Shown piece after piece: positions 13,075 to 21,641 of a stretch of 27,278 bases of DNA. The DNA comes from UBA12478 sp964513275 (GTDB taxonomy: Bacteria; Patescibacteriota; Patescibacteriia; UBA9934; GWF2-40-263). The stretch's first letter is position 1. Each line of letters begins with the position of its first letter. A program made the position numbers and the translations under genes. Below the pieces are notes generated by a model. That model was not told where the DNA came from and did no database searches. It saw only the letters and a list, made by a program, of their open reading frames with translations. The stretch covers positions 1-27,278 of the forward strand of contig CAZELN010000013.1 of assembly GCA_964513275.1 (NCBI GenBank). Reading direction: 5' to 3'.

Positions 13075-14934
13075 GTGCCTGATATCCGTACATTGTTTAC
13101 ACGTCGACGAGAACGTTCCCGATCCAAAGCCCATGACCTCACCATGCGCCAAGTTTTTGCGGTTCGTAAAACGAACACCTTGCCGTCATGGAAACAATGG
13201 AAACAACTTCCAAGTGTTCTCTCAAAAACAGAACGTCGAATCATCCAGAGTGCGCTTGGCGTCCTGTGCTTGAGCCTCCTCACAGGAGGAATTCTCTATG
13301 TCACCGGACATCGCGTGGAAATTCCCGCTGTCGGTGGAACCTATACGGAAGGCGTTATCGGTGAACCGCAATTCATCAACCCTCTCTACGCCATCCAAAG
13401 TGATGTGGATCAAGATCTTGCAAGCTTGATTTATTCAGGACTCATGCGGTGGGATCCCCAAGAAGGATTTGTGCCAGACCTTGCCGAGTCCATCACGATC
13501 AACGATGACGGAACGGTTTACACACTGAAAATCCGAGACAACGCCACGTTCCACAACGGCGAGGATGTGCGCGCACGGGACGTCGTGTTCACCATTATCG
13601 CCATCCAGAATTCGAGCTACCGCAGTCCGTTGGCTGACCAGTTTTACCATGTCAGCGTGGTGCAAGAGGACGATACAACCGTTTCCTTCATTCTTGAAAG
13701 GGCCTTCGCACCGTTTATTCAATACCTGACGGTTGGTATTTTGCCGGCAAGCCTTTGGGCAGAGATCCTTCCGCAGAATACGCCATTGGCTGCCCTCAAT
13801 CTTCAACCAGTCGGTTCAGGTCCGTATGAATTCGCGGAATTTACCAAAGATAAAAAAGGATCCATCCGTAGTTATACGCTCAAACGCAATGAAGATTACT
13901 ACGGCGATATCCCCTACATTGAAGAACTCACGTTCAAATTCTACCCAGATACCTATGCGCTCCAAGATGCGCTGACCAACAAACATGTCGAAGGGATCAG
14001 TGTGGTGGAATTTGAAGCGCGTGAGGAGTTGTCACAAAATAAAAATGTCGAACTGCTTGAACCCTACCTTCCAAGGCAAACCGTGCTCTACTTCAACCAA
14101 AGCCTCAGCACGGCGCTTGAAGATATCGTGGTGCGTCAAGCGATTGCACAAGCGATTGACACATCTTCCTTAGTGGAAGAAGTCTACGGCGAGTCTGCCC
14201 GCGTGGTTCACGCACCGATCCTTCCTGGGTTTATTGGGTACGATGAAACAATCGCGAATATCTATGATCCCGTCAGCGCCCAAAGCCTACTGACCGAAGC
14301 GGGCTATACGCTTGTTGAAGACACAGGCGAACGGATGCTCAAAGAAGCGTTACAACCAGAAAAAACCGACGAAGATGCGGAAGAAGAAACAGAAGCAGCT
14401 GAGGAAGCGGAGGAACAAAAAATGTTGCAATTCGTTTTGACGGCTCCGGACACGCCTGACATGCGTTTCGTCGCCGAGCGCATCCAACAAGACTTGAACG
14501 TGATTGGCATCGGCGTGACCCTCAATATCATGTCACCGGATTTGATTGCCACAGACGTTATTGCGCCACGCAATTTTGAACTCCTCCTCATTCCACTCCT
14601 CTTGGAAGAGGATCCTGATCCTTACCCGTTCTGGCATTCCTCGCAAACCAAGGGTGTAGGACTCAATATCGCAGGATACAGCAATACACAAGCGGATACG
14701 CTTTTAGAAAACGCCCGTGGACTTATGGATTCAACCGCCCGCGCCCAAGCCTACGAAGAATTCCAAACGCTGCTTGCCAAAGATGTTCCAGCCGTGTATC
14801 TATATCAATCGACTTACGGGTATGCGCTTTCCAACAAGGTGCATCATGAGGCGATTGAGAACATCATCGCCGCATCGGATCGATTCGCCGATATTGTTCA
14901 CTGGTACATCAAAACAAAAAAGGCTTTAAGGTAA
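13075..14934 (+). CDS. Membrane-anchored peptide ABC transporter substrate-binding protein (SBP_bac_5)
   Basis: Family 5 solute-binding proteins bind oligopeptides for ABC importers. The core is clear: GTYTEGVIGEPQFINPL, LIYSGLMRWD, PDLAESITINDDGTVYTLKIR, FHNGEDVRARDVVFT, PVGSGPYEF, VRQAIAQAID. Instead of a lipoprotein signal, it has a basic cytoplasmic N-terminus and one TM helix (about residues 58-76), so it is anchored directly. An acidic insertion (EDAEEETEAAEEAEEQ) interrupts the second half. The start is GTG at 13075, 18 bases after secG; ATG 13144 is an alternative. No permease or ATPase gene is nearby. Confidence 0.87.
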   Translation: MPDIRTLFTRRRERSRSKAHDLTMRQVFAVRKTNTLPSWKQWKQLPSVLSKTERRIIQSALGVLCLSLLTGGILYVTGHRVEIPAVGGTYTEGVIGEPQFINPLYAIQSDVDQDLASLIYSGLMRWDPQEGFVPDLAESITINDDGTVYTLKIRDNATFHNGEDVRARDVVFTIIAIQNSSYRSPLADQFYHVSVVQEDDTTVSFILERAFAPFIQYLTVGILPASLWAEILPQNTPLAALNLQPVGSGPYEFAEFTKDKKGSIRSYTLKRNEDYYGDIPYIEELTFKFYPDTYALQDALTNKHVEGISVVEFEAREELSQNKNVELLEPYLPRQTVLYFNQSLSTALEDIVVRQAIAQAIDTSSLVEEVYGESARVVHAPILPGFIGYDETIANIYDPVSAQSLLTEAGYTLVEDTGERMLKEALQPEKTDEDAEEETEAAEEAEEQKMLQFVLTAPDTPDMRFVAERIQQDLNVIGIGVTLNIMSPDLIATDVIAPRNFELLLIPLLLEEDPDPYPFWHSSQTKGVGLNIAGYSNTQADTLLENARGLMDSTARAQAYEEFQTLLAKDVPAVYLYQSTYGYALSNKVHHEAIENIIAASDRFADIVHWYIKTKKALR

Positions 14935-14955
14935 TTCCGCGATATTGAACAATTT

Positions 14956-15040
14956 GGGCGAGTGGCGGAATTGGTATACGCGTACGTCTCAGAAGCGTAT
15001 GGGGAAACCCTTGGGAGTTCGAGTCTCCCCTCGCCCACCA
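14956..15040 (+). tRNA. tRNA-Leu (anticodon CAG)
   Basis: The acceptor GGGCGAG pairs with CTCGCCC and is followed by discriminator A and an encoded CCA. The anticodon arm TACGT-CTCAGAA-GCGTA presents CAG after U33. A long variable arm (GGG-GAAA-CCC) is class II, as expected for leucine. The T arm is GGGAG-TTCGAGT-CTCCC. It lies 21 bases after the peptide-binding protein gene. Confidence 0.95.
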
Positions 15041-15057
15041 ACGTGATTTTTTGCCAA

Positions 15058-15080
15058 AGAGATGAGCCTCTCTCGTCTCT
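15058..15080. other. Hairpin between tRNA-Leu and rnj
   Basis: AGAGATGAG and CTCGTCTCT form a nine-pair stem with one G-U pair and a five-base loop. No T run follows on the plus strand. It could help define the tRNA 3' trailer or be a weak terminator. Confidence 0.35.
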
Positions 15081-15113
15081 TCCCAAAAGATCACCCTCGT
15101 TGTTCTCTGTCCT

Positions 15114-15141
15114 TTCACAACTTAACCACCTTATCTACACT
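15114..15141 (+). promoter_or_regulatory. Possible promoter for rnj
   Basis: TTCACA (15114-15119) and TACACT (15136-15141) are separated by 16 bases, giving a leader of about 17 nt. Both boxes are imperfect. Confidence 0.4.
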
Positions 15142-15164
15142 ATTCCACCTAACTATCTGTTCTT

Positions 15165-16967
15165 ATGGTTCAACAACCTTCACCTCGCAAACCTGGCCAC
15201 CGGCCAGGCAAGCCAAAATTCAAAGGTCGTATCTTCCGTTCACACCAACCACATCACCCGTCTGACGCTCAAACACCGCCAGAACCAAAATCTATTCGCG
15301 TTCCTTCAGGCGACAAACTTCGCATCATGGTTCTAGGCGGCTGCGAAGAAGTCGGCCGCAACTGCACGCTCATTGAGTACAAAAACGATATCGTGCTTGT
15401 CGACATGGGACTTCAATTCCCAGAAGAGGACATGCCAGGCGTAGACTACATCATCCCCAACATGAGCTACCTAAAGGGGAAAGAAAAAAATATCCGCGGC
15501 GTTATCATCACGCACGGACATTACGACCACATCGGCGCCATCCCTCACACCGTCCCCAACATCGGCAACCCACCGATCTACGCGCTCCCCATGTCCGCGG
15601 CGATCATCAAGCGCCGACAAGAGGATTTCCACACACGCCAACTCAACGTCAAGATCACGAAAGTGAGCGACGTGTTACGTCTGGGAAACCTTACCGTATC
15701 CTTCTTCCACATCAACCACTCCATTCCAGACGCCGTGGGTATTGTGATTGATACACCCGCTGGACGCGTGTGCCACACCGGCGATTGGAAATTTGATTTT
15801 CATCCAGAAGGCACGGAGCACGCTGACTTTCAGCATATTGCCGCGCTTGGAAAAGAAGGCGTGCTTGTGCTCATGGGCGATTCAACGAATGCCAACCACG
15901 AAGGCCATCAGATCTCCGAAAAAGTGATCGGCGAAGAGCTCTCGACCATCATCGAGAAAGCTCCTGGCCGCGTGATCGTCGGCACCTTCGCCTCGCTCTT
16001 GGCGCGCGTCAAACAAATCATCGAGGCGTCAGAGCGCATGGGGAAAAAAGTCGCGATCGACGGCTATTCGATGAAAACCAACGTCGAGATCGCCAAGCAC
16101 ATGGGCTTCATCAAATGTAACCAATCGACTCTGATCAAGCCCGAACAAATGGATGGGTACCCAGATAATAAAATCGTGCTCATTTGTACCGGCGCCCAGG
16201 GAGAAAAAAACGCCGCGCTCAACCGCATTGCCAACAACGAGCATCGTAATGTGCGGCTGCGTGAAACCGACACGGTGATCTTTTCTTCGTCGGTCATTCC
16301 TGGAAACGAAAACTCCGTACAACGTCTCATGGATACGATGTACCGCAAGGGCGCCAACGTCATCAATTACAAAATGATGGATGTGCATGCCGGCGGTCAC
16401 GCTAAAAAAGAGGACATCAAACTCATGCTGGCGCTCTTCAAACCAAAATATTACGTGCCAATCGAGGGCAACCATTTTCTCTTGCGCGAGAACGCCAAAG
16501 TTGCCTACTCCATGGGATGGACAAAAGAAAACGTCTTCGTCGTGGATAATGGACAAGTGATGGAGTTCTGGAAAGATGGCGGCGTACTCACCAAAGAAAA
16601 AATCGTTACGGACTATGTGTTCGTGGACGGTCTGGGCGTGGGCGATGTCTCTCAAGTTGTTTTGCGTGATCGTCAAGTCTTGGCCGAGGACGGCATGGTC
16701 ATCATCATCGCCCAAGTGGAAAAAAAGACCGGTGCGTTGGTGGGCTATCCGGACATCATCTCCCGAGGCTTCATATTTATGAAAGAGCATCAAGAGCTCA
16801 TCAAAGCTACACGCGACCACGTGAAAAAAACGATCGTGGATAAAGATCCAAAATCCGCCGCTGATCCCAAATACATCCGTGACCAAATCCGCGACGAAAT
16901 CGGCAAATTCCTCTTCCAAAAGACAGAACGAAGACCGATGATCCTTCCTGTGATTATCGAAGTGTAA
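15165..16967 (+). CDS. rnj: Ribonuclease J
   Basis: RNase J is a metallo-beta-lactamase/beta-CASP ribonuclease with endo- and 5'-3' exonuclease activity in mRNA decay and rRNA maturation. The catalytic HxHxDH is HGHYDH at residues 117-122. LGGCEEVGRNC, CHTGDWKFD, GDSTNAN and HAGGHAKKEDIK are further typical motifs. The protein is 600 aa, longer than the usual ~555, because of a basic Pro/Lys/His-rich N-terminal extension of about 45 residues that is probably disordered. The C-terminal domain (EIGKFLFQKTERRPMILPVI) is typical. No Shine-Dalgarno precedes the ATG. A strong terminator follows. Confidence 0.96.
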   Translation: MVQQPSPRKPGHRPGKPKFKGRIFRSHQPHHPSDAQTPPEPKSIRVPSGDKLRIMVLGGCEEVGRNCTLIEYKNDIVLVDMGLQFPEEDMPGVDYIIPNMSYLKGKEKNIRGVIITHGHYDHIGAIPHTVPNIGNPPIYALPMSAAIIKRRQEDFHTRQLNVKITKVSDVLRLGNLTVSFFHINHSIPDAVGIVIDTPAGRVCHTGDWKFDFHPEGTEHADFQHIAALGKEGVLVLMGDSTNANHEGHQISEKVIGEELSTIIEKAPGRVIVGTFASLLARVKQIIEASERMGKKVAIDGYSMKTNVEIAKHMGFIKCNQSTLIKPEQMDGYPDNKIVLICTGAQGEKNAALNRIANNEHRNVRLRETDTVIFSSSVIPGNENSVQRLMDTMYRKGANVINYKMMDVHAGGHAKKEDIKLMLALFKPKYYVPIEGNHFLLRENAKVAYSMGWTKENVFVVDNGQVMEFWKDGGVLTKEKIVTDYVFVDGLGVGDVSQVVLRDRQVLAEDGMVIIIAQVEKKTGALVGYPDIISRGFIFMKEHQELIKATRDHVKKTIVDKDPKSAADPKYIRDQIRDEIGKFLFQKTERRPMILPVIIEV

Positions 16968-17015
16968 GTTGATTTCGCAACGTAAATCCGTTGCAGTGTT
17001 CCAGTAGTCCCACAT

Positions 17016-17069
17016 ACGACGGCATGTTCTCGAGAGCAACTCTCTTGAACATCCGTCGTTTTATTTTTG
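17016..17069 (+). terminator. Rho-independent terminator after rnj
   Basis: ACGACGG-c-ATGTTC pairs with GAACATCCGTCGT with one bulged C. An inner AGAG/CTCT pairing closes the loop. TTTTATTTTT follows directly. Confidence 0.85.
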
Positions 17070-17143
17070 TGCGAAGGACTTGGTGGTGAGGGAGTGTGAC
17101 GTAAGCCCTCTCAAAACAAAATGACTTGTTTCTGGAGACCTCT

Positions 17144-17202
17144 ATTTGAGGCTCATGTCGCATTGGAATCAGAAACCCATTTGGGGCTCATCTTGCATTG
17201 GA
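17144..17202. repeat. Two 24-bp direct repeats upstream of hicB
   Basis: Copies at 17144-17167 and 17179-17202 agree at 21 of 24 positions (core GGCTCAT...GCATTGGA), with a start-to-start distance of 35 bases. A degenerate third start (CTCTGTTTGGCT, about 17208-17219) overlaps the -35 region. They lie about 40 to 110 bases before the hicB start and could be operator sites. Confidence 0.65.
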
Positions 17203-17213
17203 CAAGACTCTGT

Positions 17214-17243
17214 TTGGCTAAAAAGCCAAGGATTTGCTATCCT
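17214..17243 (+). promoter_or_regulatory. Promoter with palindrome for hicBA
   Basis: TTGGCT (17214-17219) and TATCCT (17238-17243) have an 18-base spacer, with TGC before the -10 as in extended -10 promoters. The -35 box is one arm of the palindrome TTGGCT-AAAA-AGCCAA (17214-17229). The start near 17250 is two bases before the hicB ATG. Confidence 0.6.
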
Positions 17244-17251
17244 GCCCTTGT

Positions 17252-17473
17252 ATGACATATACCTGCACCACCGTTATCTCTCAGGAGGGGAAGTGGTTCG
17301 TTGCGCGTTGCATTGAGCTTGGGGTTATATCACAAGGAAAAACAATCCAGCAGGCGGAAGCGAATCTAAAAGAAGCGGTTGAACTTTACCTCGAGGATCA
17401 ACCACGACATCGACGCCTGCTCTCGTCCCGTCGCGCTCCGCTTGTGACAACTCTTCAAATTCGACATGGCTAA
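17252..17473 (+). CDS. hicB: HicB-type antitoxin (short form)
   Basis: The 73-aa protein begins MTYTCTTVISQEGKWFVARC and continues with VISQGKTIQQAEANLKEAVELYLED. This is the partially degraded RNase H-like fold of HicB antitoxins. The short form lacks a C-terminal DNA-binding domain. ATG 17252 fits the family start; an in-frame extension to 17234 would begin in the promoter. It overlaps hicA by eight bases. HicB neutralises HicA by direct binding. Confidence 0.85.
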   Translation: MTYTCTTVISQEGKWFVARCIELGVISQGKTIQQAEANLKEAVELYLEDQPRHRRLLSSRRAPLVTTLQIRHG

Positions 17474-17690
17474 GACAGTCTCCGGCAAACTTTGTATCAA
17501 AATCTTGTGCCGGTACTTCGGCTTTTTTGTTGTCAGCCAGAAAGGGAGCCATGTCAAACTCCGACGAATTGCCAACCGACGAACATGGACAACCGTGGTT
17601 CCACTCCACCAAGAACTTGCTCTTGGCACCCTTCATGGCATACTGAAACTTGCGGAAGTTAAGGAAGATGCCTTCCGCACCCATCTTTAA
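17466..17690 (+). CDS. hicA: HicA-type mRNA interferase toxin
   Basis: The 74-aa protein has the small double-stranded-RNA-binding-like fold of HicA. VSGKLCIKILCRYFGFFVVSQKGSHVKLRR contains the GSH motif with the catalytic His, and TTVVPLHQELALGTLHGILKLAEV is the typical C-terminal half. HicA toxins cleave mRNA when not bound by HicB. Here the antitoxin gene comes first and overlaps the toxin gene by eight bases. trpS starts 10 bases after the stop, so the toxin pair and trpS may share a transcript. Confidence 0.87.
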   Translation: MAKTVSGKLCIKILCRYFGFFVVSQKGSHVKLRRIANRRTWTTVVPLHQELALGTLHGILKLAEVKEDAFRTHL

Positions 17691-17700
17691 TCGATTCTCT

Positions 17701-18687
17701 ATGTCTCGTATCCTCACCGCCCTGCAACCTTCCGGCATTCTCCATATTGGAAATCTCTTTGGCGCCATTGAACCAATGGTGAAATTTCAAGCTGCCGACA
17801 ATGAGAATCTCCTCTTCGTCGTCGACTATCACGCCATTACCGTACCGCAAGATCCAGAAGAACTTCGCCGCAACATCTTGTTCGCGACCGCGACGTATCT
17901 TGCCATGGGCATCGACCCAGAAAAGACCATTCTCTTCCAACAGTCTCGCGTCTCAGAGCACACTGAGCTAGCATGGATATTGAACTGTCTTGTGCACATG
18001 GGCGAGCTTGAGCGCATGACACAGTACAAGGACAAGGCACGCGGCAAAGGCGAGTCGGTCTCCGTCGGTCTTTTCGATTACCCAGTTCTCATGGCCGCCG
18101 ACATCCTTCTGTACGATACAAACATCGTGCCGGTGGGAGAAGATCAGAAGCAGCATGTTGAACTCGCCCGCGACTTAGCTGAACGATTCAACAGTCGATT
18201 TGGAGAGACTTTTGTTGTGCCACAACCTCAGATCCGCAAAGAAGGCGCACGCATCATGGGGCTCGACGATCCCGAAAAGAAAATGTCCAAGTCGGCTTCA
18301 AGCGAAAAAAATTACATCTCGCTTATGGACGACGAAAAGGTGGTGCTCAAGAAGATCAAGTCAGCCGTGACAGACTCGGACTCAACTATCTCCTACGACC
18401 AAAAACGAAAAGGCCTCGCCAATCTCCTGACGATTTACTCGCTGACCACCGGAAAAACTATCGACGAAATCTTACGTGAGTACGAAGGCAAGGGTTACGG
18501 GGACTTCAAGATGGATCTCGCTGGAGCCGTGAGTGCTTACCTCGCGCCCATCCAAGAAAAAATTTACGGCTATCTCAAGGACGAAGGCGAACTCCTCACG
18601 ATCCTCGATCAAGGCGCCATGCATGCCAGAAGTCTCGCACAAAAAAAAATGGAACTCATCCGCCAGAAAATCGGCGTTGCACTCTAA
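17701..18687 (+). CDS. trpS: Tryptophanyl-tRNA synthetase
   Basis: TrpRS charges tRNA-Trp and is a class I synthetase. The HIGH-type motif is HIGN at residues 15-18 (PSGILHIGNLFGAI), and KMSKS is at 194-198. VVDYHAITVPQDPEELRR and MAADILLYDTNIVPVGEDQKQHVELARDLAERFN are family hallmarks. The length of 328 aa is normal. ATG 17701 is chosen; the longer frame would overlap hicA. It lies directly behind hicBA, with no separate promoter recognised and no Shine-Dalgarno. Confidence 0.96.
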   Translation: MSRILTALQPSGILHIGNLFGAIEPMVKFQAADNENLLFVVDYHAITVPQDPEELRRNILFATATYLAMGIDPEKTILFQQSRVSEHTELAWILNCLVHMGELERMTQYKDKARGKGESVSVGLFDYPVLMAADILLYDTNIVPVGEDQKQHVELARDLAERFNSRFGETFVVPQPQIRKEGARIMGLDDPEKKMSKSASSEKNYISLMDDEKVVLKKIKSAVTDSDSTISYDQKRKGLANLLTIYSLTTGKTIDEILREYEGKGYGDFKMDLAGAVSAYLAPIQEKIYGYLKDEGELLTILDQGAMHARSLAQKKMELIRQKIGVAL

Positions 18688-18692
18688 ACTCA

Positions 18693-18721
18693 TTGACAAT
18701 AGGAGAAGAAACCTGTATTCT
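18693..18721 (+). promoter_or_regulatory. Promoter for rnpB
   Basis: TTGACA (18693-18698) and TATTCT (18716-18721) have a 17-base spacer. The start would be near 18728-18734, matching the 5' end of the RNase P RNA. Confidence 0.75.
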
Positions 18722-18733
18722 CTTCCTTGTCCT

Positions 18734-19155
18734 TATGGATGGCCGGATGGCTACCCCACTTCGCTCCGTCTAACGGAGCTTTGAGGGGAGGAAAGTCCGA
18801 ACACCCGCCATGTCGCAAGACACGGTGAAAAAGAGAATCGCTAACGGCGATCGGGTATACGAATCGGGAGTCGAAGCATTGGGGAAATTCGTGCTCTGGT
18901 TCCTGACTTCACAAGCCTAGGGAAAGTACCACAGAGACCATACAAACCCTTCGGGGTCAAACGTGAAAAGTGTGATGGTGTCAGCAACGGCTTCATCACT
19001 CGCTCCATGGCGACATGGAAGCGTGGCAAACCCTCTTTGGTGAAAGAGCAAATTTGGTAGCTCGATTGAGCCGCTTGGCAACAGGCGGCCTAGATAGATT
19101 GCCATCACCCAGGTAAAACTGGGCATACAAAATTCGGCTTACAGGCCAGTCCATA
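18734..19155 (+). ncRNA. rnpB: RNase P RNA, class A
   Basis: This is the catalytic RNA that matures tRNA 5' ends. The universally conserved GAGGAAAGTCCG region (here GGGGAGGAAAGTCCGAACAC, about 18784-18803) and the matching 3' segment ATTCGGCTTACAGGCC (19132-19147) are present. So is the ACAGAGACCA-like core (about 18930). The outermost helix P1 pairs TATGGA (18734-18739) with TCCATA (19150-19155), with GGCC/GGCC next to it, which fixes the ends. Its length of about 422 nt is normal for class A. A promoter precedes it and a terminator follows. Confidence 0.93.
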
Positions 19156-19166
19156 GAGACCCAAAG

Positions 19167-19192
19167 AATCTCGCTTCGCGCGGGGTTTTTTG
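19167..19192 (+). terminator. Terminator after rnpB
   Basis: ATCTCGC and GCGGGGT form a seven-pair stem with two G-U pairs and a short loop, followed by a run of T. It begins about a dozen bases after the RNA end. Confidence 0.65.
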
Positions 19193-19208
19193 TTACCATT
19201 GCTTTATT

Positions 19209-20621
19209 ATGAAACGTTCCGAACTCACATTTACGCTTGCCCTCGTCCCGTTTGATTATCTCGCGCTCTTGGCTGCAGGCATCGCCGCGTACTTCTCCCG
19301 TTTCCATCCAGCCTTCACCGCGATCCGTCCCGTTATCTTCGATCTTGCCCTGCAAGGCTACCTCAAAGTGGTCACGCCCATGGTGATTGTGTTTATTTTG
19401 GTGTTCGCCGCCAGTGGGTTGTACGGCGTGACGCGCCGCTCGATCGGAAGCGAGCTCTCACGCATTGTGCTGGCGTGCTCCAGTTCCATGGCGCTCGTGT
19501 TTGCCATTTCATTTTTCTCACGCACCCTTTTTGAATCACGCTTCATCGCGATTGCCGGATGGGGATTGGCTATTTTCTTCGTGGCCGCGGAACGACTCGT
19601 GATCCGCGGGCTTCAGCGCTCCCTGTTGCGATTTGGTATCGGGACGCACCGAATCGTCATCATCGGCAAAACTTCGGCCGCCCAGGCACTCATCGAGGAA
19701 TTCAAAAACAAAAAACATCTCGGCTTCGATGTGGCTGGACACTATAAAAATTTCACGAAGGCTCTTGCGAGAGAGCTACGCGAAATGAAGCGCCAAGACA
19801 AGATCGACGAAATCGTATTGGCTGACCCTGAAGCCTCCCGCCAAGAGACGCTGGAAATCATCGCCCTCACCGAACAAGAGCATCTTGGATTCCGGTATAG
19901 CGCCGACCTTTTCACGGCGGCGATCGGACGCTCCATCATCCATACCTACGCCGGCATTCCCGTCATCGAAGTCCAAAAAACGCCATTGGACGGTTGGGGG
20001 GCAATTTATAAACGGATGTTCGATATAGCAGGATCACTCATTCTGATCATCCTTGCCTCTCCGATCATGCTTATGACAGCCATGGCGATCAAACTGGATT
20101 CTCGCGGTCCGATCTTCTTTGCAAAACTCGACGATGGGAGTTTGGCTCGTCGCATTGGCCAGGGAGGACGGCCTTTCACGTATTTCAAATTCCGATCCAT
20201 GCGACCGGGAACGCACGCACTTCGTTACAACGAACTCTCTGGACAAGATACGCGGCGTGGCTCCCCTCTTGTAAAAATTAAAGACGATCCTCGAATAACA
20301 CCGGTTGGGAAATTTATCCGAAAATTTTCCATCGATGAACTCCCGGAATTTTTCTTGGTTTTACGTGGGCATATGAGCCTCGTGGGTCCACGTCCCCATT
20401 TGCCTGAAGAGGTCGACAAATATAAACCCGAACAACGAAAAGTCCTCACGATCAAACCCGGAATCACAGGCATGGCGCAAATCTCCGGCCGCGCGGATCT
20501 CGACTTCGACGATGAGGTAAGACTCGACACCTACTACATCGAGCACTGGAATCCATGGCTGGATCTCTATATTCTTTTCAAAACGCCGTTGGTCGTCTTG
20601 TTCCACAAAGGCGCATCTTGA
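19209..20621 (+). CDS. Polyprenyl sugar-phosphate transferase (exopolysaccharide initiating enzyme, WbaP-like)
   Basis: This membrane enzyme loads the first sugar-1-phosphate onto undecaprenyl phosphate for polysaccharide or glycan assembly. Four N-terminal TM helices lie within about residues 10-130. A nucleotide-binding-like domain follows (RIVIIGKTSAAQALIEEF). The membrane-inserting helix (MFDIAGSLILIILASPIMLM) leads into the catalytic bacterial sugar transferase domain, with FKFRSMRPG, IDELPEFFLVLRGHMSLVGPRPHLP and KPGITGMAQISGR. The length of 470 aa fits the long polyisoprenyl-phosphate hexose transferase family. The sugar is not predictable. It is followed by the convergent HD-GYP-like gene and functionally goes with the three glycosyltransferases beyond it. 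Confidence 0.92.
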   Translation: MKRSELTFTLALVPFDYLALLAAGIAAYFSRFHPAFTAIRPVIFDLALQGYLKVVTPMVIVFILVFAASGLYGVTRRSIGSELSRIVLACSSSMALVFAISFFSRTLFESRFIAIAGWGLAIFFVAAERLVIRGLQRSLLRFGIGTHRIVIIGKTSAAQALIEEFKNKKHLGFDVAGHYKNFTKALARELREMKRQDKIDEIVLADPEASRQETLEIIALTEQEHLGFRYSADLFTAAIGRSIIHTYAGIPVIEVQKTPLDGWGAIYKRMFDIAGSLILIILASPIMLMTAMAIKLDSRGPIFFAKLDDGSLARRIGQGGRPFTYFKFRSMRPGTHALRYNELSGQDTRRGSPLVKIKDDPRITPVGKFIRKFSIDELPEFFLVLRGHMSLVGPRPHLPEEVDKYKPEQRKVLTIKPGITGMAQISGRADLDFDDEVRLDTYYIEHWNPWLDLYILFKTPLVVLFHKGAS

Positions 20622-20633
20622 AAATCCAAATCC

Positions 20634-21578
20634 CTATTTAGCGACCATTTGTTCCTCCTCGATTTCTTGAAAAGCATCTGACGGCCGAGCGGCATGAAGA
20701 TCATCCAGACAAGAAAGGAATTGCCGTTTGAGTTCAGGTAACGCAGCGAGAGTCTGATTTTTCTCGAAGAATTCCCGAAGCCAACCAATAGCCCCTTCAT
20801 GCGTGGCGCCGGAGCGCGTCATGTTTGCCTCGTACTTATCAAACAGCACGACCCAAATCTCCCGCTGGTCAATCGGACGCTCAATCCCAAATCCACGAAT
20901 CATTCCAGTCGCCTTATCGATAATCGGCACGCCATCCAATCGAGGATTTGCTCCATCTCCTTCCAACAAATGATGCGCGGCGGCCGTCAACACAACCTCA
21001 TGTGGCACACCGCTGTCTTTCAAATGGTCGAGCGTCCATTGAGCATGCGCGTCCCAAAACGAACGCATGGGCATATCTGCACTCAAACCTGGAACCTGTC
21101 TTAATACTTTAAGCATTGCTATGCGGTGGAAAGGAAAAAACTGTTCAATAAACTCAGATAGTGGCGCGTTGGGAGAAAATTTTCCATTCTGCGCATACAG
21201 AGCTGTAACAAGACGATTCGCGTCATCGATCATTCCTTGTTCAGGACCGACTTTTCCTACATCTGTGAGAGTCGACGCGAGGTTCACATGATGCCATCCC
21301 TCTTTGGAAAGTCGGTTGGGTGAGTCCAGACGATTGCCGTATTCTTCCATCACTCCCGCCATTACCCTGGCACGAGCCTCGTCGTTCATCGTCTCCGAAT
21401 GGGATCCCAAATACTGCATCGCTTCTACGAGTCTTGGTTCGATTGACACAGGATCCACATCCAGGGATCGGAACAGATACTCGACATCGTCTGTTTGAAA
21501 TTCACGATGGCGAGGAAACTCAAGTATGCGAGGTAAATGACTCGCGGATTCTCCTTCTGAGGAAAGCATTTCGTTCAT
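20634..21578 (-). CDS. Degenerate HD-GYP/HD-domain-like protein, 314 aa
   Basis: The sequence follows an HD-GYP layout with key losses. LASTLTDVGKVG (residues 101-111) matches llHDiGKiG, but the first His of the HD pair is Thr105. His151 (FHRIAMLKVL), HH at 202-203 and EGDGANP (206-212) follow the order of the later His residues and the HHExxDGxGYP loop. GYP itself is ANP. FDKYEANMTRSG (about 246-257) matches the aDvyDALts-R motif. Loss of a metal ligand suggests that phosphodiesterase activity is weak or absent and that it binds a ligand or partner instead. It lies convergent to the sugar transferase and divergent from the first glycosyltransferase. Family placement is by pattern only. Confidence 0.6.
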   Translation of the reverse strand: MNEMLSSEGESASHLPRILEFPRHREFQTDDVEYLFRSLDVDPVSIEPRLVEAMQYLGSHSETMNDEARARVMAGVMEEYGNRLDSPNRLSKEGWHHVNLASTLTDVGKVGPEQGMIDDANRLVTALYAQNGKFSPNAPLSEFIEQFFPFHRIAMLKVLRQVPGLSADMPMRSFWDAHAQWTLDHLKDSGVPHEVVLTAAAHHLLEGDGANPRLDGVPIIDKATGMIRGFGIERPIDQREIWVVLFDKYEANMTRSGATHEGAIGWLREFFEKNQTLAALPELKRQFLSCLDDLHAARPSDAFQEIEEEQMVAK

Positions 21579-21641
21579 ATAAAAGAATTAACAACGTGAT
21601 AAAATTTAACTTCCTATTTTGTATCCGTAGCATAGCGTCGT

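Noticed and set aside
16029..17039. 336-codon minus-strand open frame antisense to RNase J
   Set aside because: RNase J is unmistakable on the plus strand with all catalytic motifs; the antisense frame runs through its terminator and has no recognisable motifs.
17144..17202. Two similar 24-bp repeats as a miniature CRISPR
   Set aside because: Only two copies with an 11-base spacer, imperfect identity and no cas genes; position before hicB fits operator sites better.
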